This document shows, piece after piece, positions 43,809 through 52,697 of a DNA stretch of 64,000 bases. The translations under genes were made by a program, and so were the position numbers. Source of the stretch: JASHPR01 sp963844655 (GTDB taxonomy: Bacteria; Actinomycetota; Actinomycetes; Streptosporangiales; Streptosporangiaceae); assembly GCA_963844655.1 (NCBI GenBank), contig CAWJPA010000006.1, forward strand, positions 682,001 through 746,000. The letters run 5' to 3'. Numbering within the stretch: the first letter of the stretch is position 1; each line of letters begins with the position of its first letter. The notes beneath the pieces are model-generated. The model was not told where the DNA came from and searched no databases. It saw nothing but the letters and a program-made list of their open reading frames with translations.

Positions 43809-45023
43809 TCAGGCCGGCCCGGCCGCCGTCCAGCTGAGCGGCAGCTCGTCGATGCCGTAGATCCCCTCCACGCCGCCCAGGCGGGCCTCGCCCGCCGGGG
43901 CCAGCCCGGGCATCCGCGGCGCGAGGAACGCCAGCGCCTCCTCGAGTTCGGCGCGGGCCAGGTTGGAGCCCAGGCAGTAGTGCGGGCCCGCGCCGAAGGT
44001 GAGCAGCCGCCCGTCGCGTCCGGCCGTGATGTCGAACTCCTCGCCGCCGTCCTGCTCCCGGTTGGCCCGCTCGGCGCAGATCGCCACGATCGTGCCGGCC
44101 GGGAACGTGACCCCGCGGTGCTCGAGGTCGGCGGTGCAGATCCGTGCGGTGAACGGAGTGATCGGCTCGGCCCTGACCACCTCGTCGACCGCGCGCGGAA
44201 CCAGGTCCGGCTGCCCGGCCAGCAGCTGCCACTGGCGGGGATGCGCGGCGAACAGCCGCATCGCGTGGGACAGCTGGGCCTGGGTGGTGTCGATGCCGCC
44301 GGCGATGACGTTCAGCACCAGGTTGACGCACTCCTCGTGGGCCAGCCGGTCCCCGCTGTCCTCCACGGCCAGCAGCGCGGTGATCAGGTCGTCCCCGGGC
44401 TCGGCCCGCCGCTGCCGCAGCAGGTCCTCGACGTAGCCCTGGAGCTCCACGACCGCGCGCTCGATCTCGGGTACCTGGCTGGACATCGCCTGAATGTCGA
44501 ACTGCCGCTGCACCCGGCTGGACCACTCGTGCAGCTTGGGCGCGTCCCCGGCCGGGACGCCCAGCACGGCCGCGATGGTCAGCGAGGGGTAGGGCTTGGC
44601 CAGCGCGGCGACGAAGTCACAGGACGTGGCCTGGCCGATGGCCGCCCACAGCTGGCCGAGGAAGCCGCGCATGGCAGGCCGCCACCGGTCCGCGGCGCGG
44701 GGTGTGAAGGCGGGGCCCACCAGCGCGCGCAGCCGCCGGTGACGGTCGCCTTGCTGGTTGAGGATGTTGGCGTCGACCTGCTCCCGCAGCGGGCCGCTGG
44801 TGACCCCGAAGATGTCGGCGATCTCGCGGCCAGGAAACGACGCGGAGCGCGACCGGAGGAAGAACTCGCCCGCCTCGCGGTCGAGCACGATGAACGCCAG
44901 CGGCGAGCTGGCCAGCCAGCCCTGCTCCCGCAGCTCGGCGAGCCGCTGGTGGTAGCCGTCACCGGCCAGCTCGCCCGAGGTCAGGTCGATGACGGGCAGC
45001 TCGAGATCGGTCACGAGAGTCAT
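43809..45023 (-). CDS. Cytochrome P450
   Basis: 404 aa soluble bacterial P450. I-helix AGGIDTTQ, K-helix EVVR, heme-binding loop FGAGPHYCLGSNLAR with the axial Cys. Located 15 bp after the epoxide hydrolase gene on the same strand, so they form an operon: P450 epoxidation or hydroxylation followed by epoxide opening is plausible. Ferredoxin and reductase partners are not encoded here. Confidence 0.92.
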   Translation of the reverse strand: MTLVTDLELPVIDLTSGELAGDGYHQRLAELREQGWLASSPLAFIVLDREAGEFFLRSRSASFPGREIADIFGVTSGPLREQVDANILNQQGDRHRRLRALVGPAFTPRAADRWRPAMRGFLGQLWAAIGQATSCDFVAALAKPYPSLTIAAVLGVPAGDAPKLHEWSSRVQRQFDIQAMSSQVPEIERAVVELQGYVEDLLRQRRAEPGDDLITALLAVEDSGDRLAHEECVNLVLNVIAGGIDTTQAQLSHAMRLFAAHPRQWQLLAGQPDLVPRAVDEVVRAEPITPFTARICTADLEHRGVTFPAGTIVAICAERANREQDGGEEFDITAGRDGRLLTFGAGPHYCLGSNLARAELEEALAFLAPRMPGLAPAGEARLGGVEGIYGIDELPLSWTAAGPA

Positions 45024-45038
45024 CTGGCTCCCCAGGTA

Positions 45039-46052
45039 TCAGTCCAGCTCACGGATGAAGCCGATCATGGCCTCGCTGACCTCGGCGGGTCGTTCCTGCT
45101 GGGTCCAGTGGCCGCAGCCGTCCAGCAGGACCGGCTCGCGCAGCTGGGGCGCGCAGTCGCGCAGGCCCGGCAGGATATTCGGCCCGCCGGAGAAGGCGAC
45201 GACCAGGTCCCGGTCCCCCGCGACATACAGAGCAGGCACGGTGACCGGCGCGTGGTGCCAGGGGGCGGTGAGCTCCCAGTTGCGGTCGAGGTTCCGGTAC
45301 CAGTTCAGCGGTCCAGTGAACCCGGAGCCGGCGTACTCGGCGACGAACGTGTCGATATCCTCGCTGGTCAGCCACGCGGGCAGGGACGGCGTTGCGGGCT
45401 GGCCCGGCACCAGGGGCGGCTCGGCGCAGACGTCGAGCAGGCCGCCGCCTGGTGGCACGACCGCCATCCCGGGCGGGCCGTCACCGGACGCGCTGTACAG
45501 CAGCCGGGTGAAGGTCTGCCGCGGATCCCGGCTCAGCTCCGCGTCGGCCACGCCAGGCTGCTGGAAGTAGACCATGTAGAAGCCGTCCCCGATGGAGTCC
45601 CGCATGGCCGGAATCGGCCGGCGGTTCCCCCGCGGCCGGTAGGGCACGCTGAGCCCGACCACCCCGCGGACCCGGTCCGGGCGCAGCAGCGCCGTGTGCC
45701 AGGCCACCGGGGCGCCCCAGTCGTGCCCGGCCACCACGGCCGACGGCTCGCCGAGGGCGTCGAGCAGCGCGATCACGTCCCCGGTCAGGTGCAGGATCGT
45801 GTACTCGTCCACGGCCTGGGGACCGCCGGTCCGGCCGTAGCCGCGCTGATCCGGCGCGACCGCGTGGTAGCCGGCCTCGGCCAGGGCGACGAGCTGATGG
45901 CGCCAGGAATACCAGCACTCGGGAAAGCCGTGCAGCAGCACCACCAGCGGCCCGGAGCCTGCCTCTGCAACATGCATGCGGAGCCCGCGCGCGTCGACAA
46001 ACCGGTGGCTTATCCCGCTTATACCGCCCGGACCAGGGTCCTCACGCACCAT
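45039..46052 (-). CDS. Epoxide hydrolase-like alpha/beta hydrolase
   Basis: 337 aa. HGFPE oxyanion motif (LLHGFPECWYSWRHQL), DQRGYGRT, catalytic Asp in GHDWGA, and the C-terminal His in GCGHWTQQERP. The Asp nucleophile with HGFPE is typical of epoxide hydrolases and haloalkane dehalogenase relatives. ATG 46052 lies 6 nt after TATTCT (46064-46059); the frame is open to 46160 but without signals. Confidence 0.88.
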   Translation of the reverse strand: MVREDPGPGGISGISHRFVDARGLRMHVAEAGSGPLVVLLHGFPECWYSWRHQLVALAEAGYHAVAPDQRGYGRTGGPQAVDEYTILHLTGDVIALLDALGEPSAVVAGHDWGAPVAWHTALLRPDRVRGVVGLSVPYRPRGNRRPIPAMRDSIGDGFYMVYFQQPGVADAELSRDPRQTFTRLLYSASGDGPPGMAVVPPGGGLLDVCAEPPLVPGQPATPSLPAWLTSEDIDTFVAEYAGSGFTGPLNWYRNLDRNWELTAPWHHAPVTVPALYVAGDRDLVVAFSGGPNILPGLRDCAPQLREPVLLDGCGHWTQQERPAEVSEAMIGFIRELD

Positions 46053-46205
46053 GACGGGAGAATAACGGCGCGCCAGAGCATGCAGGAAGACCCCTGCGTG
46101 GCGACGAGGAGCAGCGTAACGTTTCTTTATGGCTAATTGCAGGTACATGCGGGTCGACACGGCTCATGGTGTACTTCAGCGGTTTGCTCTAGCCGAGGGG
46201 GGTTC

Positions 46206-46712
46206 GTGGGCCGCAGGCTGCTTCGCCTAGAAATACCGGTCTTCCCGGAACGGGGACTGTTCTGGGTTCATGACCCGACCGTGGACCCGGATGCGCCGGG
46301 GGGCCCGCCGCTGCCCGCGTCGTCGCTGATCAGCGCCAACCGCGATCAGATGCTCGTGGCGTGCGCCCAGGAGCACATCGGCGTTCAGCTCACGGTCGAG
46401 GAGTGGGAGGACGCGCCGCCCCCGTTCAGTGACGGTTTCGAGGACGACGCGAAGTGCGTGCTGTATCTGCGTGGCCGGCTGAGCGTAGCCGACCTGAACC
46501 ATTCTGACGCCGCGGTGAGCGGCATCCGCCTGGCCGGCGGGGTGGGCGACTACGGCGTCCGCGTCTACACCCGCAACCGCACCGAAGCCGTCCGGCGCTA
46601 TGCCGCGCTGTTCAAGATGAACGCCGACCCGCTTGGCGACGAGTTCCAGCAGGCGAGAAAGCAGCTTGAGGGGCTGGAGCAGTACCTGGTGCAGCTCTGG
46701 CGCGAGTCCTAG
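46206..46712 (+). CDS. Unknown protein
   Basis: 168 aa soluble protein of unrecognised family. GTG 46206 has GAGG at 7 nt; the upstream open frame is dispensable. The centre holds SLISANRDQMLVACAQEHIG and the end a helical QQARKQLEGLEQYLVQL segment. Divergent from the epoxide hydrolase gene. Confidence 0.68.
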   Translation: MGRRLLRLEIPVFPERGLFWVHDPTVDPDAPGGPPLPASSLISANRDQMLVACAQEHIGVQLTVEEWEDAPPPFSDGFEDDAKCVLYLRGRLSVADLNHSDAAVSGIRLAGGVGDYGVRVYTRNRTEAVRRYAALFKMNADPLGDEFQQARKQLEGLEQYLVQLWRES

Positions 46713-46745
46713 GGCCCGGCCGTCAGGCGGGCCGGCCTAACCCGG

Positions 46746-47060
46746 TCAGGGCGATGCGCTGGCCCGGTGCACAGACGGGGCCACGGACTGGCTCACGCCG
46801 GGCTGGGAGGTGGACCGTCCCCCGCTGCCGCGTTCGCTGCCGGTGCGGAACGGCGTCAGCGCGTACACCACCATCGAGACCGCGGCGATCATGATCAGAG
46901 CCAGGCAGGAGAGCACGATCCGCATCCGCCGCGATCGCATGAGCGCGGCCAGCCCCGGCCGCCCGAACGAGGTCAGCCTGGACGCCAGCAGAGGATCGTC
47001 ACCGGCAAGCTTGCGCTCCATCTCGTCCAGGATGCGCTGCTCGTCCATGGACAGAGCCAT
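46746..47060 (-). CDS. DUF3040 membrane protein
   Basis: 104 aa. N-terminal DUF3040 motif LSMDEQRILDEMERKLAGDD and one transmembrane helix at about residues 48-68 (IVLSCLALIMIAAVSMVVY). Typical short actinobacterial membrane protein of unknown role. ATG 47060 is preceded by GGAGGTGG. Confidence 0.85.
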   Translation of the reverse strand: MALSMDEQRILDEMERKLAGDDPLLASRLTSFGRPGLAALMRSRRMRIVLSCLALIMIAAVSMVVYALTPFRTGSERGSGGRSTSQPGVSQSVAPSVHRASASP

Positions 47061-47368
47061 GGCCACCTCCGAACCACGTCCAGCCACCGCTGCCGAACCC
47101 GGCAGGGGGGCGGGGATCCCGCTTCTACTATCCCCCGCTGATTAAGCTTTTACCCGCACTTTGCCACCGGACCGCCCGGTAAGTCACCCCCCACAATGAG
47201 GTAGATGTTCTGCCCGGCCTGACCGTCCGCCGCGGTGGCACCCGAGCCGGTACGGCAACACGCCCGCCCGGGCCACCGCTCACCCTCACCCCGCCGCCCG
47301 CGCGACACGCGCCCGGCACCATCGAATACCTGTTTGCCTGCTCGAACAATTATTCTAGACTGAGCCGC
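47061..47368. other. Intergenic region between divergent DUF3040 and radical SAM genes
   Basis: 308 bp. Promoter region; the radical SAM gene has TAGACT (47356-47361) 7 nt before its ATG. Nothing else with coding character was seen. Confidence 0.6.
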
Positions 47369-48496
47369 ATGCGATGGGACAACCTGCGTCTCGACGGCAG
47401 TGACCCGGATAACGGCGGCCCGGGCAACGACGACCCGGGCAACAGGGGCCCGGCCGGCCGTGCCTCCCGGCCCGCGCAGGCGCCGGCCCTGTTCGAGCGG
47501 GACGCGGTGGCCAGGACGTTCGACACCCCGGGGTTCCGCGGCATGACGTTCTTTGAGGTCCACGCCAAGTCGATCATCAACCAGGTTCCGCCGGCCTCCC
47601 GCATGGCGTTCCGCTGGACCATAAATCCCTACCGGGGTTGTAGTCATTCCTGCACGTACTGTTTTGCTCGGAGCACGCACAGTTACCTCGACCTGGATAC
47701 CGGCGCGGACTTCAACTCGAAGATCGTGGTCAAGGTGAACGCGCCCGAGCTGGCCCGCAAGGAGCTCGCGGCGCCGAAGTGGCAGGGCGAGCACGTGGCC
47801 ATGGGCACCAACGTGGACTGCTACCAGCGTGCCGAGGGCCGCTACCGGCTGATGCCGGGCATCATCGGCGCGCTGCGCGACGCAGGGAACCCGTTCTCGA
47901 TCCTGACCAAGGGCACGCTGATCCTGCGCGACCTGGACCTGCTGGCCGAGGCCGCCGAGGTCACCGACGTCGGCCTCAACGTCTCGGTCGGCTTCACCGA
48001 CCGCGAGCTGTCGCGGTCGGTGGAGCCCGGTACGCCCAGCCCCGAGGCCCGGCTCGGGATCTGCTCCGCGTTCACCGAGCGCGGTCTGCGCTGCGGGGTA
48101 CTCATGGGCCCGGTCCTGCCCTATCTCACCGACGCCCCCGGGCAGCTCGAGGCCACCGTGCGGCTGATCGCGGAGACGGGCGCCGTGCACGTCACCCCGA
48201 TCGTGCTGCACCTGCGCCCCGGTGCGCGGGAGTGGTTCCTGCGCTGGCTGGGCGAGAACTACCCGGAGCTGGTCAAGCCGTACCTCAGCCTGTACGGGCG
48301 GGGGGCGTATACACCCAAGGCCTACCAGCAGCAGATAGCCGGACAGGTCAGGGAGCTTGCGGTGCGCTACGGCGTCGGGCGGTCGAGCCCGGCCGGGGCC
48401 CGCCGCATCGGGCCGCCGCGCTCGCAGCAACAGTCGCCGCCCGCTGCGAGCGCGGCATCAGAGCCGGCCGGCGCCGTTCAGCTGTCGCTGCTGTGA
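47369..48496 (+). CDS. Rv2578c-family radical SAM protein
   Basis: 375 aa. Radical SAM Cys cluster in NPYRGCSHSCTYCFAR (CxxxCxxC). The partner motif MGTNVDCYQRAEGRYRL and GLNVSVGFTDRELSRSVEP are typical of Rv2578c and spore-photoproduct-lyase-like proteins. Substrate unknown, perhaps nucleic acid repair. No intein. Leaderless promoter. The C-terminal tail overlaps the convergent rhodanese gene by 19 bp. Confidence 0.88.
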   Translation: MRWDNLRLDGSDPDNGGPGNDDPGNRGPAGRASRPAQAPALFERDAVARTFDTPGFRGMTFFEVHAKSIINQVPPASRMAFRWTINPYRGCSHSCTYCFARSTHSYLDLDTGADFNSKIVVKVNAPELARKELAAPKWQGEHVAMGTNVDCYQRAEGRYRLMPGIIGALRDAGNPFSILTKGTLILRDLDLLAEAAEVTDVGLNVSVGFTDRELSRSVEPGTPSPEARLGICSAFTERGLRCGVLMGPVLPYLTDAPGQLEATVRLIAETGAVHVTPIVLHLRPGAREWFLRWLGENYPELVKPYLSLYGRGAYTPKAYQQQIAGQVRELAVRYGVGRSSPAGARRIGPPRSQQQSPPAASAASEPAGAVQLSLL

Positions 48497-48918
48497 CCCG
48501 CTGACACCACGGGCAGGCCCGCCGCCTGCCAGGCCAGGAAGCCGCCGTCCAGGTCGGTGGCGCGGCGGACGCCGAGGTCCTGCAGGGCCGCGGCGGCGAG
48601 GCTCGAGGTAAAGCCCGCGGAGCAGAAGACGATCACGTGGGCGTCGTAGCCGGCCTGGGGCAGCCTCGCGGCCGCGGCCGGGTCGAAGCGCCACTCCAGC
48701 ACGTTGCGCTCCACGATCACGGCCCCGGGGATCTCGCCCTCGGCGGCGCGCTGCGCGGCCGGGCGGATGTCCACGAGCACCGCGCCGTCGCTCATCGCCC
48801 GCAGAGTCTGCTCCGGGGTCAGGCGGCCGAGGCGGACCCGTGCGTCGGCGAGGATCTGGTCGATGGTCCGGCTGCCCGGGGGCGGCGATGCGATCACCAT
48901 CGCTGGAGCGTAGTTCAC
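48478..48918 (-). CDS. Rhodanese-like sulfurtransferase
   Basis: 146 aa, one rhodanese domain with catalytic Cys99 in VIVFCSAGFTSS and an LVDIRPAAQR motif. GTG 48918 overlaps the cysteine dioxygenase stop (GTGA), which places it in cysteine/sulfur oxidation, for example handling persulfide or sulfite. Converges with the radical SAM gene. Confidence 0.9.
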   Translation of the reverse strand: MNYAPAMVIASPPPGSRTIDQILADARVRLGRLTPEQTLRAMSDGAVLVDIRPAAQRAAEGEIPGAVIVERNVLEWRFDPAAAARLPQAGYDAHVIVFCSAGFTSSLAAAALQDLGVRRATDLDGGFLAWQAAGLPVVSAGHSSDS

Positions 48919-49397
48919 CAGTCCTGCTCCGCGCTCTGGGTTCCGGTGTGCACCAGGCCGGAGGCGGTCAGCTCGTACCGGCGCATGGCGGTGAGCGGCG
49001 GCGAATAGGCGTGCACGGTGATGGCCGGCTCGGCGGAGACGTTGGCCACGTCGTGCACGTACTGCGGGCCGAACGACCGGCTGCTGCCCGCCGCGACGAC
49101 ACGCTCGGTGACCGCCGGCCGCGCGGTGGTGACCGCCCGCTCGCGCACCCGGCCCTGCGCCACCGCGAACGCCCCGGCCGCGTCCCCATGGTCGTGGAAG
49201 CCGGTGCCCTGCCCCCGCATCCAGGTCAGCAGCCAGATCTCGTGGTCATCCGCCAGCTCCAGGCGGTGGTACCAGCGCCGCCCTGCGTCGAAGCGCACCA
49301 CACCGCTCCAGCAGCGCGGCTCGGCCGCCACGGCGGCCACGATCTGGCCGAGACGGGCCGGGCTCAGCGCGGGGGCCGTGTGGCGCAGAAGAGTCAT
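48915..49397 (-). CDS. cdo: Cysteine dioxygenase
   Basis: 160 aa cupin. The three iron-binding His residues are His68 and His70 (GFHDHGD) and His115 (YVHDVANVS). Oxidises L-cysteine to cysteine sulfinate. ATG 49397 follows AGGAG at 7 nt and an AT-rich leader at 49400-49440. First gene of the CDO-rhodanese operon. Confidence 0.9.
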   Translation of the reverse strand: MTLLRHTAPALSPARLGQIVAAVAAEPRCWSGVVRFDAGRRWYHRLELADDHEIWLLTWMRGQGTGFHDHGDAAGAFAVAQGRVRERAVTTARPAVTERVVAAGSSRSFGPQYVHDVANVSAEPAITVHAYSPPLTAMRRYELTASGLVHTGTQSAEQDW

Positions 49398-49544
49398 CCT
49401 AGTTCTCCTATCATTTTTATAGAGATCTGACTCAAGAAGTTACCACGATCGCCTCAAGTCACGGAAGAAAAACTGGTTGACTGCTTCGGCGTGTTACCCG
49501 GCGCTACCACCCGCCCCTTGGCCAATCCGCAGTGTTACCGCACG

Positions 49545-49550
49545 TAAAGT
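49545..49550 (+). promoter_or_regulatory. -10 element of menF
   Basis: TAAAGT ends 8 nt before GTG 49559. A TTGGCC (49518-49523) is present but the spacer of 21 nt is too long for a classical -35. Confidence 0.45.
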
Positions 49551-49558
49551 TGTCTGCC

Positions 49559-50848
49559 GTGGAAACCCACCGTGATGCCCCCGCCCAGCGTGTGCCTGAC
49601 CGTTTGACCGTCCGGACGGTCGCCGTCGATGATCCCGGTGATCTGGTGGCCCGCCTGTCCGACCCGGCCGCCGTGGCCTGGGTCCGGCGTGGCGAGGGGC
49701 TGGTGGGCTGGGGCGAGGCCGCCCGGGTCACCGTCCCGGCCGGCGAGGACAGGTTCACCGCCGGCGAGAAGTGGCTGCGCGAGCTGTTCGACAGCGCCGA
49801 TGTCACCGACGAGGTCGGTGTCCCCGGCTCCGGGCCGGTCGCGTTCGGCAGCTTCACGTTCGACCCGACCTCAGACGGCTCGGTGTTCGTGGTGCCTCGC
49901 GGGCTGCTCGGCCGCAGCGCAGGCCGAGCGTGGCTGACGACCATCGGCGAGCAGCACGAGCCCCCGGCACCCACGCCGCTGCCCGCGCTGCCCGCGGAGG
50001 TGAGCTGGCACGACGGCAGCCTGACCGCACTGCAGTGGGAGCGGGCCGTGGCGGCGGCCGTGGCCAAGATCGAGGCCGGCGATCTCCGTAAGGCCGTGCT
50101 CGCCCGGGATCTGTATGCGGACGCGTCGGAGGACATCGATGTGCGGGTCCTGCTGGCCAGGCTGGCCGAGCGCTACCCGGACTGCTGGACGTTCTCCTGT
50201 GCCGGGCTCGCCGGCTCCACGCCCGAGCTCCTGATCCGGCGGGAGGGTACGCAGGTGAGTTCCCTCGTGCTGGCCGGGACCACACCGCGCGGCCGCAGCC
50301 AGGCCGAAGATGAGGCCCTCGGGACGGTCCTGCTCGCGTCGGCCAAGGACGTCGAGGAGCACCAGTACGCGGTCGCGGACGTGCGCGCCACGCTGACGCC
50401 GCTCTGCGATCAGCTCGACATCGACGCGAGGCCCTCGCTGCTGCGGCTGGCCAACGTCCAGCACCTGGCGACCCATGTGACCGGACGGCTCGCCCGGCCG
50501 CAGGAACCGCCCGCCGACGGCGCCGGGGCGGGCGGGTACCTCACGGCGTTCGCGCTTGCCGCCGCGCTGCACCCGACCGCCGCGGTGTGCGGCACCCCGG
50601 CCAGCACCGCCATGGAGCTGATCAGGGAACTCGAGGGCATGGACCGGGGCCGGTACGCGGGACCGGTCGGCTGGGTCGACGCCCAGGGCAACGGCGAGTG
50701 GTGCATCGCGCTGCGGTGCGCGGAGCTGGACGGGTCACGGGCAAGGCTGTTCGCGGGCTGCGGCATCGTCGCCCACTCCGACCCGGCCGCCGAACTGGCT
50801 GAGACCCAGGTGAAGTTCCGGGCCATGCAGGACGCGCTGGCCGGCTAG
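49559..50848 (+). CDS. menF: Isochorismate synthase
   Basis: 429 aa chorismate-binding enzyme: AGTTPRGRSQAEDEALG, ASAKDVEEHQYAVADV, HPTAAVCGTPASTAMELIRE and GRYAGPVGWVDAQGNGEW. Converts chorismate to isochorismate, the entry to menaquinone. Context (menDCBE) favours MenF over EntC, but either name is possible. Start chosen at GTG 49559; an ATG-like start 27 bp earlier lies within the promoter. Confidence 0.92.
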   Translation: METHRDAPAQRVPDRLTVRTVAVDDPGDLVARLSDPAAVAWVRRGEGLVGWGEAARVTVPAGEDRFTAGEKWLRELFDSADVTDEVGVPGSGPVAFGSFTFDPTSDGSVFVVPRGLLGRSAGRAWLTTIGEQHEPPAPTPLPALPAEVSWHDGSLTALQWERAVAAAVAKIEAGDLRKAVLARDLYADASEDIDVRVLLARLAERYPDCWTFSCAGLAGSTPELLIRREGTQVSSLVLAGTTPRGRSQAEDEALGTVLLASAKDVEEHQYAVADVRATLTPLCDQLDIDARPSLLRLANVQHLATHVTGRLARPQEPPADGAGAGGYLTAFALAAALHPTAAVCGTPASTAMELIRELEGMDRGRYAGPVGWVDAQGNGEWCIALRCAELDGSRARLFAGCGIVAHSDPAAELAETQVKFRAMQDALAG

Positions 50849-50893
50849 GGCGGGACGGGCTGGGAGTACCCCGGCCACCATCCGGCGTCTCGC

Positions 50894-52687
50894 CTACCCC
50901 ATCGCGGCCGCCGTGCAGGCGGCGCGGAGCCTGGCCCGCAGGCTGGCTGCTGCCGCGCGCTCGGTCCGCACCTCGACGACGCGCAGCCCGCGGCCCGCCA
51001 GCGCTTCAGGCAGGTCACCAGGACTCTTCAGGCGCGTGAACGGGAGCCGGGCGGCCCGCGCCAGGTCGCCGATGCCGGCCCCGTGCGGGGTCCCGAACAG
51101 CCGCTCAAACGGGCCGGCGAGCGCCGCCTGCTCCAGGTCGGAGAAGATCCCGCCGCCGTCGTTGTTGACCACCACCAGGCACAGGTCGGGCCGGGGCTCG
51201 TCCGGCCCGAGCATCAGGCCCGGCGAGTCGTGCAGGAACGCCAGGTCGCCGAGCAGGGCCACGGCCCGGCCGCCCCCGGCTGCCCGGTGTGCCAGCGCGG
51301 CCCCGATCGCCGAGGAGACCGTGCCGTCGATGCCGCTGGTGCCGCGGCTGGCCAGCACCCGGACGCCGGTCCGCGGCGCCATGTGCCGGTCCAGGTCCCG
51401 GATCGGCTGGCTCGACGCGGCCCACAGCAGCGCGCCCGCGGGCAGCGCCGCGGCCAGGTCGCGGGCCAGCCTCGGCTCGCTGAGCTCCGCCGCGGCGTCG
51501 AGGATCTCGTCGCCCGCCCGGCGCGCGGCGGCGTCGGCCCGCTGCCAGGACGCCAGCCAGACCGCCGGTGCCGCAGCATGATGGGCCTCGGCACCCGGCG
51601 CCGGGCCGGCCAGGCGGACCGAGCCGGCGACGCAGGTGGCGGTGCGGGCGGGATCGGCCCAGCGGCCCGGACCCTGGGCCACGACCACGTGCCGGGCCGG
51701 GACCGGGCCCGGTGCGCCGCGCAGGAACGCCAGCTGGCCGCGGGACAGACCCGGCCGCCCGGCCGACACGATGACGTCGGGCCGGTGCACCGCGACGAAG
51801 CTAGGCGCATCGAGCAGGTAGCCGTAGGCCGAGAGCGCGTTCGGCCCGCGCCGGGCGCCGGACGACGGCTCGGCCAGCACCGGCCAGCCGGCCTCCTCGG
51901 CCAGCTCCAGCAGCGGCCCGGCGTCGTAGTCCCCGTCCCCGCAGACCACCACCCCCCGCTCCGCCCACTCCACCCGGACGGCGTCCCCCGATCCCCCCTC
52001 GAGCCCCGTGGATGTACCGATGGGGTCGCTGGGGCGGCCCTTCTGGTACATCCACGGCCCGGCAACGCCCACAGCGGTCCAGGGTGCTCCCCCTGGGCGG
52101 CCGTCCAGCGGTTCCGGCCACGGGTCGCCGTCGGGGCCCGGCACCAGCGGGTCGCGGAGCGGGACGTTGACGTGCACGGGCCCAGGAAAGCCGCCCGCGC
52201 TCCCCGACGCGGCCGCCCACGCCCGGCCCGCCAGCGACCGCCAGTAGCCGGCCATCCCCGGCCGTGCCTCAGGCACACCGGTCTCGCAGAACCAGCGCAC
52301 CGCCCCGCCGTACAGCTTGAGCTGGTCGATCGTCTGGTTGCCGCCGGTGCCGCGCAGCTCGGGCGGCCGGTCGGCAGTGAGCACGATCAGCGGCACGCCG
52401 GACTCGTCGGCCTCGATCACGGCGGGGTGGAACTGCGCCGCGGCCGTGCCCGAGGTGCAGACCACCGCCACCGGCCGGCGGCTCGTCTTGGCCAGGCCCA
52501 GGGCCAGGAACGCGGCGGACCGCTCATCGATGCGCACGTGCAGCCGGAGGTCGTCCACCTCGGCCCGGGCAAAGAGCGCCAGGGCCAGCGGCGTGCTGCG
52601 CGAGCCCGGCGCCAGCACGGCCTCGCGCAGGCCGCACCGGATGAGCTCGTCGGCGAGCACGGTGCCGAAGGCGGTAGACGGGTTCAC
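50894..52687 (-). CDS. menD: SEPHCHC synthase
   Basis: 597 aa ThDP enzyme joining 2-oxoglutarate to isochorismate. N-terminal APGSRSTPLALALFAR and DERSAAFLALGLAK (catalytic Glu), C-terminal DLAFLHDSPG and VVNNDGGGIFSDL. The stretch from about residue 215 to 250 (WMYQKGRPSDPIGTSTG) is an extra segment and contains the hairpin element at 52009-52054. GTG 52687 lies 10 bp after menC. Confidence 0.95.
   Translation of the reverse strand: MNPSTAFGTVLADELIRCGLREAVLAPGSRSTPLALALFARAEVDDLRLHVRIDERSAAFLALGLAKTSRRPVAVVCTSGTAAAQFHPAVIEADESGVPLIVLTADRPPELRGTGGNQTIDQLKLYGGAVRWFCETGVPEARPGMAGYWRSLAGRAWAAASGSAGGFPGPVHVNVPLRDPLVPGPDGDPWPEPLDGRPGGAPWTAVGVAGPWMYQKGRPSDPIGTSTGLEGGSGDAVRVEWAERGVVVCGDGDYDAGPLLELAEEAGWPVLAEPSSGARRGPNALSAYGYLLDAPSFVAVHRPDVIVSAGRPGLSRGQLAFLRGAPGPVPARHVVVAQGPGRWADPARTATCVAGSVRLAGPAPGAEAHHAAAPAVWLASWQRADAAARRAGDEILDAAAELSEPRLARDLAAALPAGALLWAASSQPIRDLDRHMAPRTGVRVLASRGTSGIDGTVSSAIGAALAHRAAGGGRAVALLGDLAFLHDSPGLMLGPDEPRPDLCLVVVNNDGGGIFSDLEQAALAGPFERLFGTPHGAGIGDLARAARLPFTRLKSPGDLPEALAGRGLRVVEVRTERAAAASLRARLRAACTAAAMG
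52009..52054. repeat. 46-bp hairpin element, copy 2 (inside menD)
   Basis: TGGATGTACC (52009-52018), 26 nt, GGTACATCCA (52045-52054). Arms extend to 13 bp (52006-52057). The interior pairs GGGTCGC with GCGGCCC, flanked by 4 nt on each side. Lies in frame within a variable segment of menD. Confidence 0.65.
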
Positions 52688-52697
52688 GGCATCCTGA

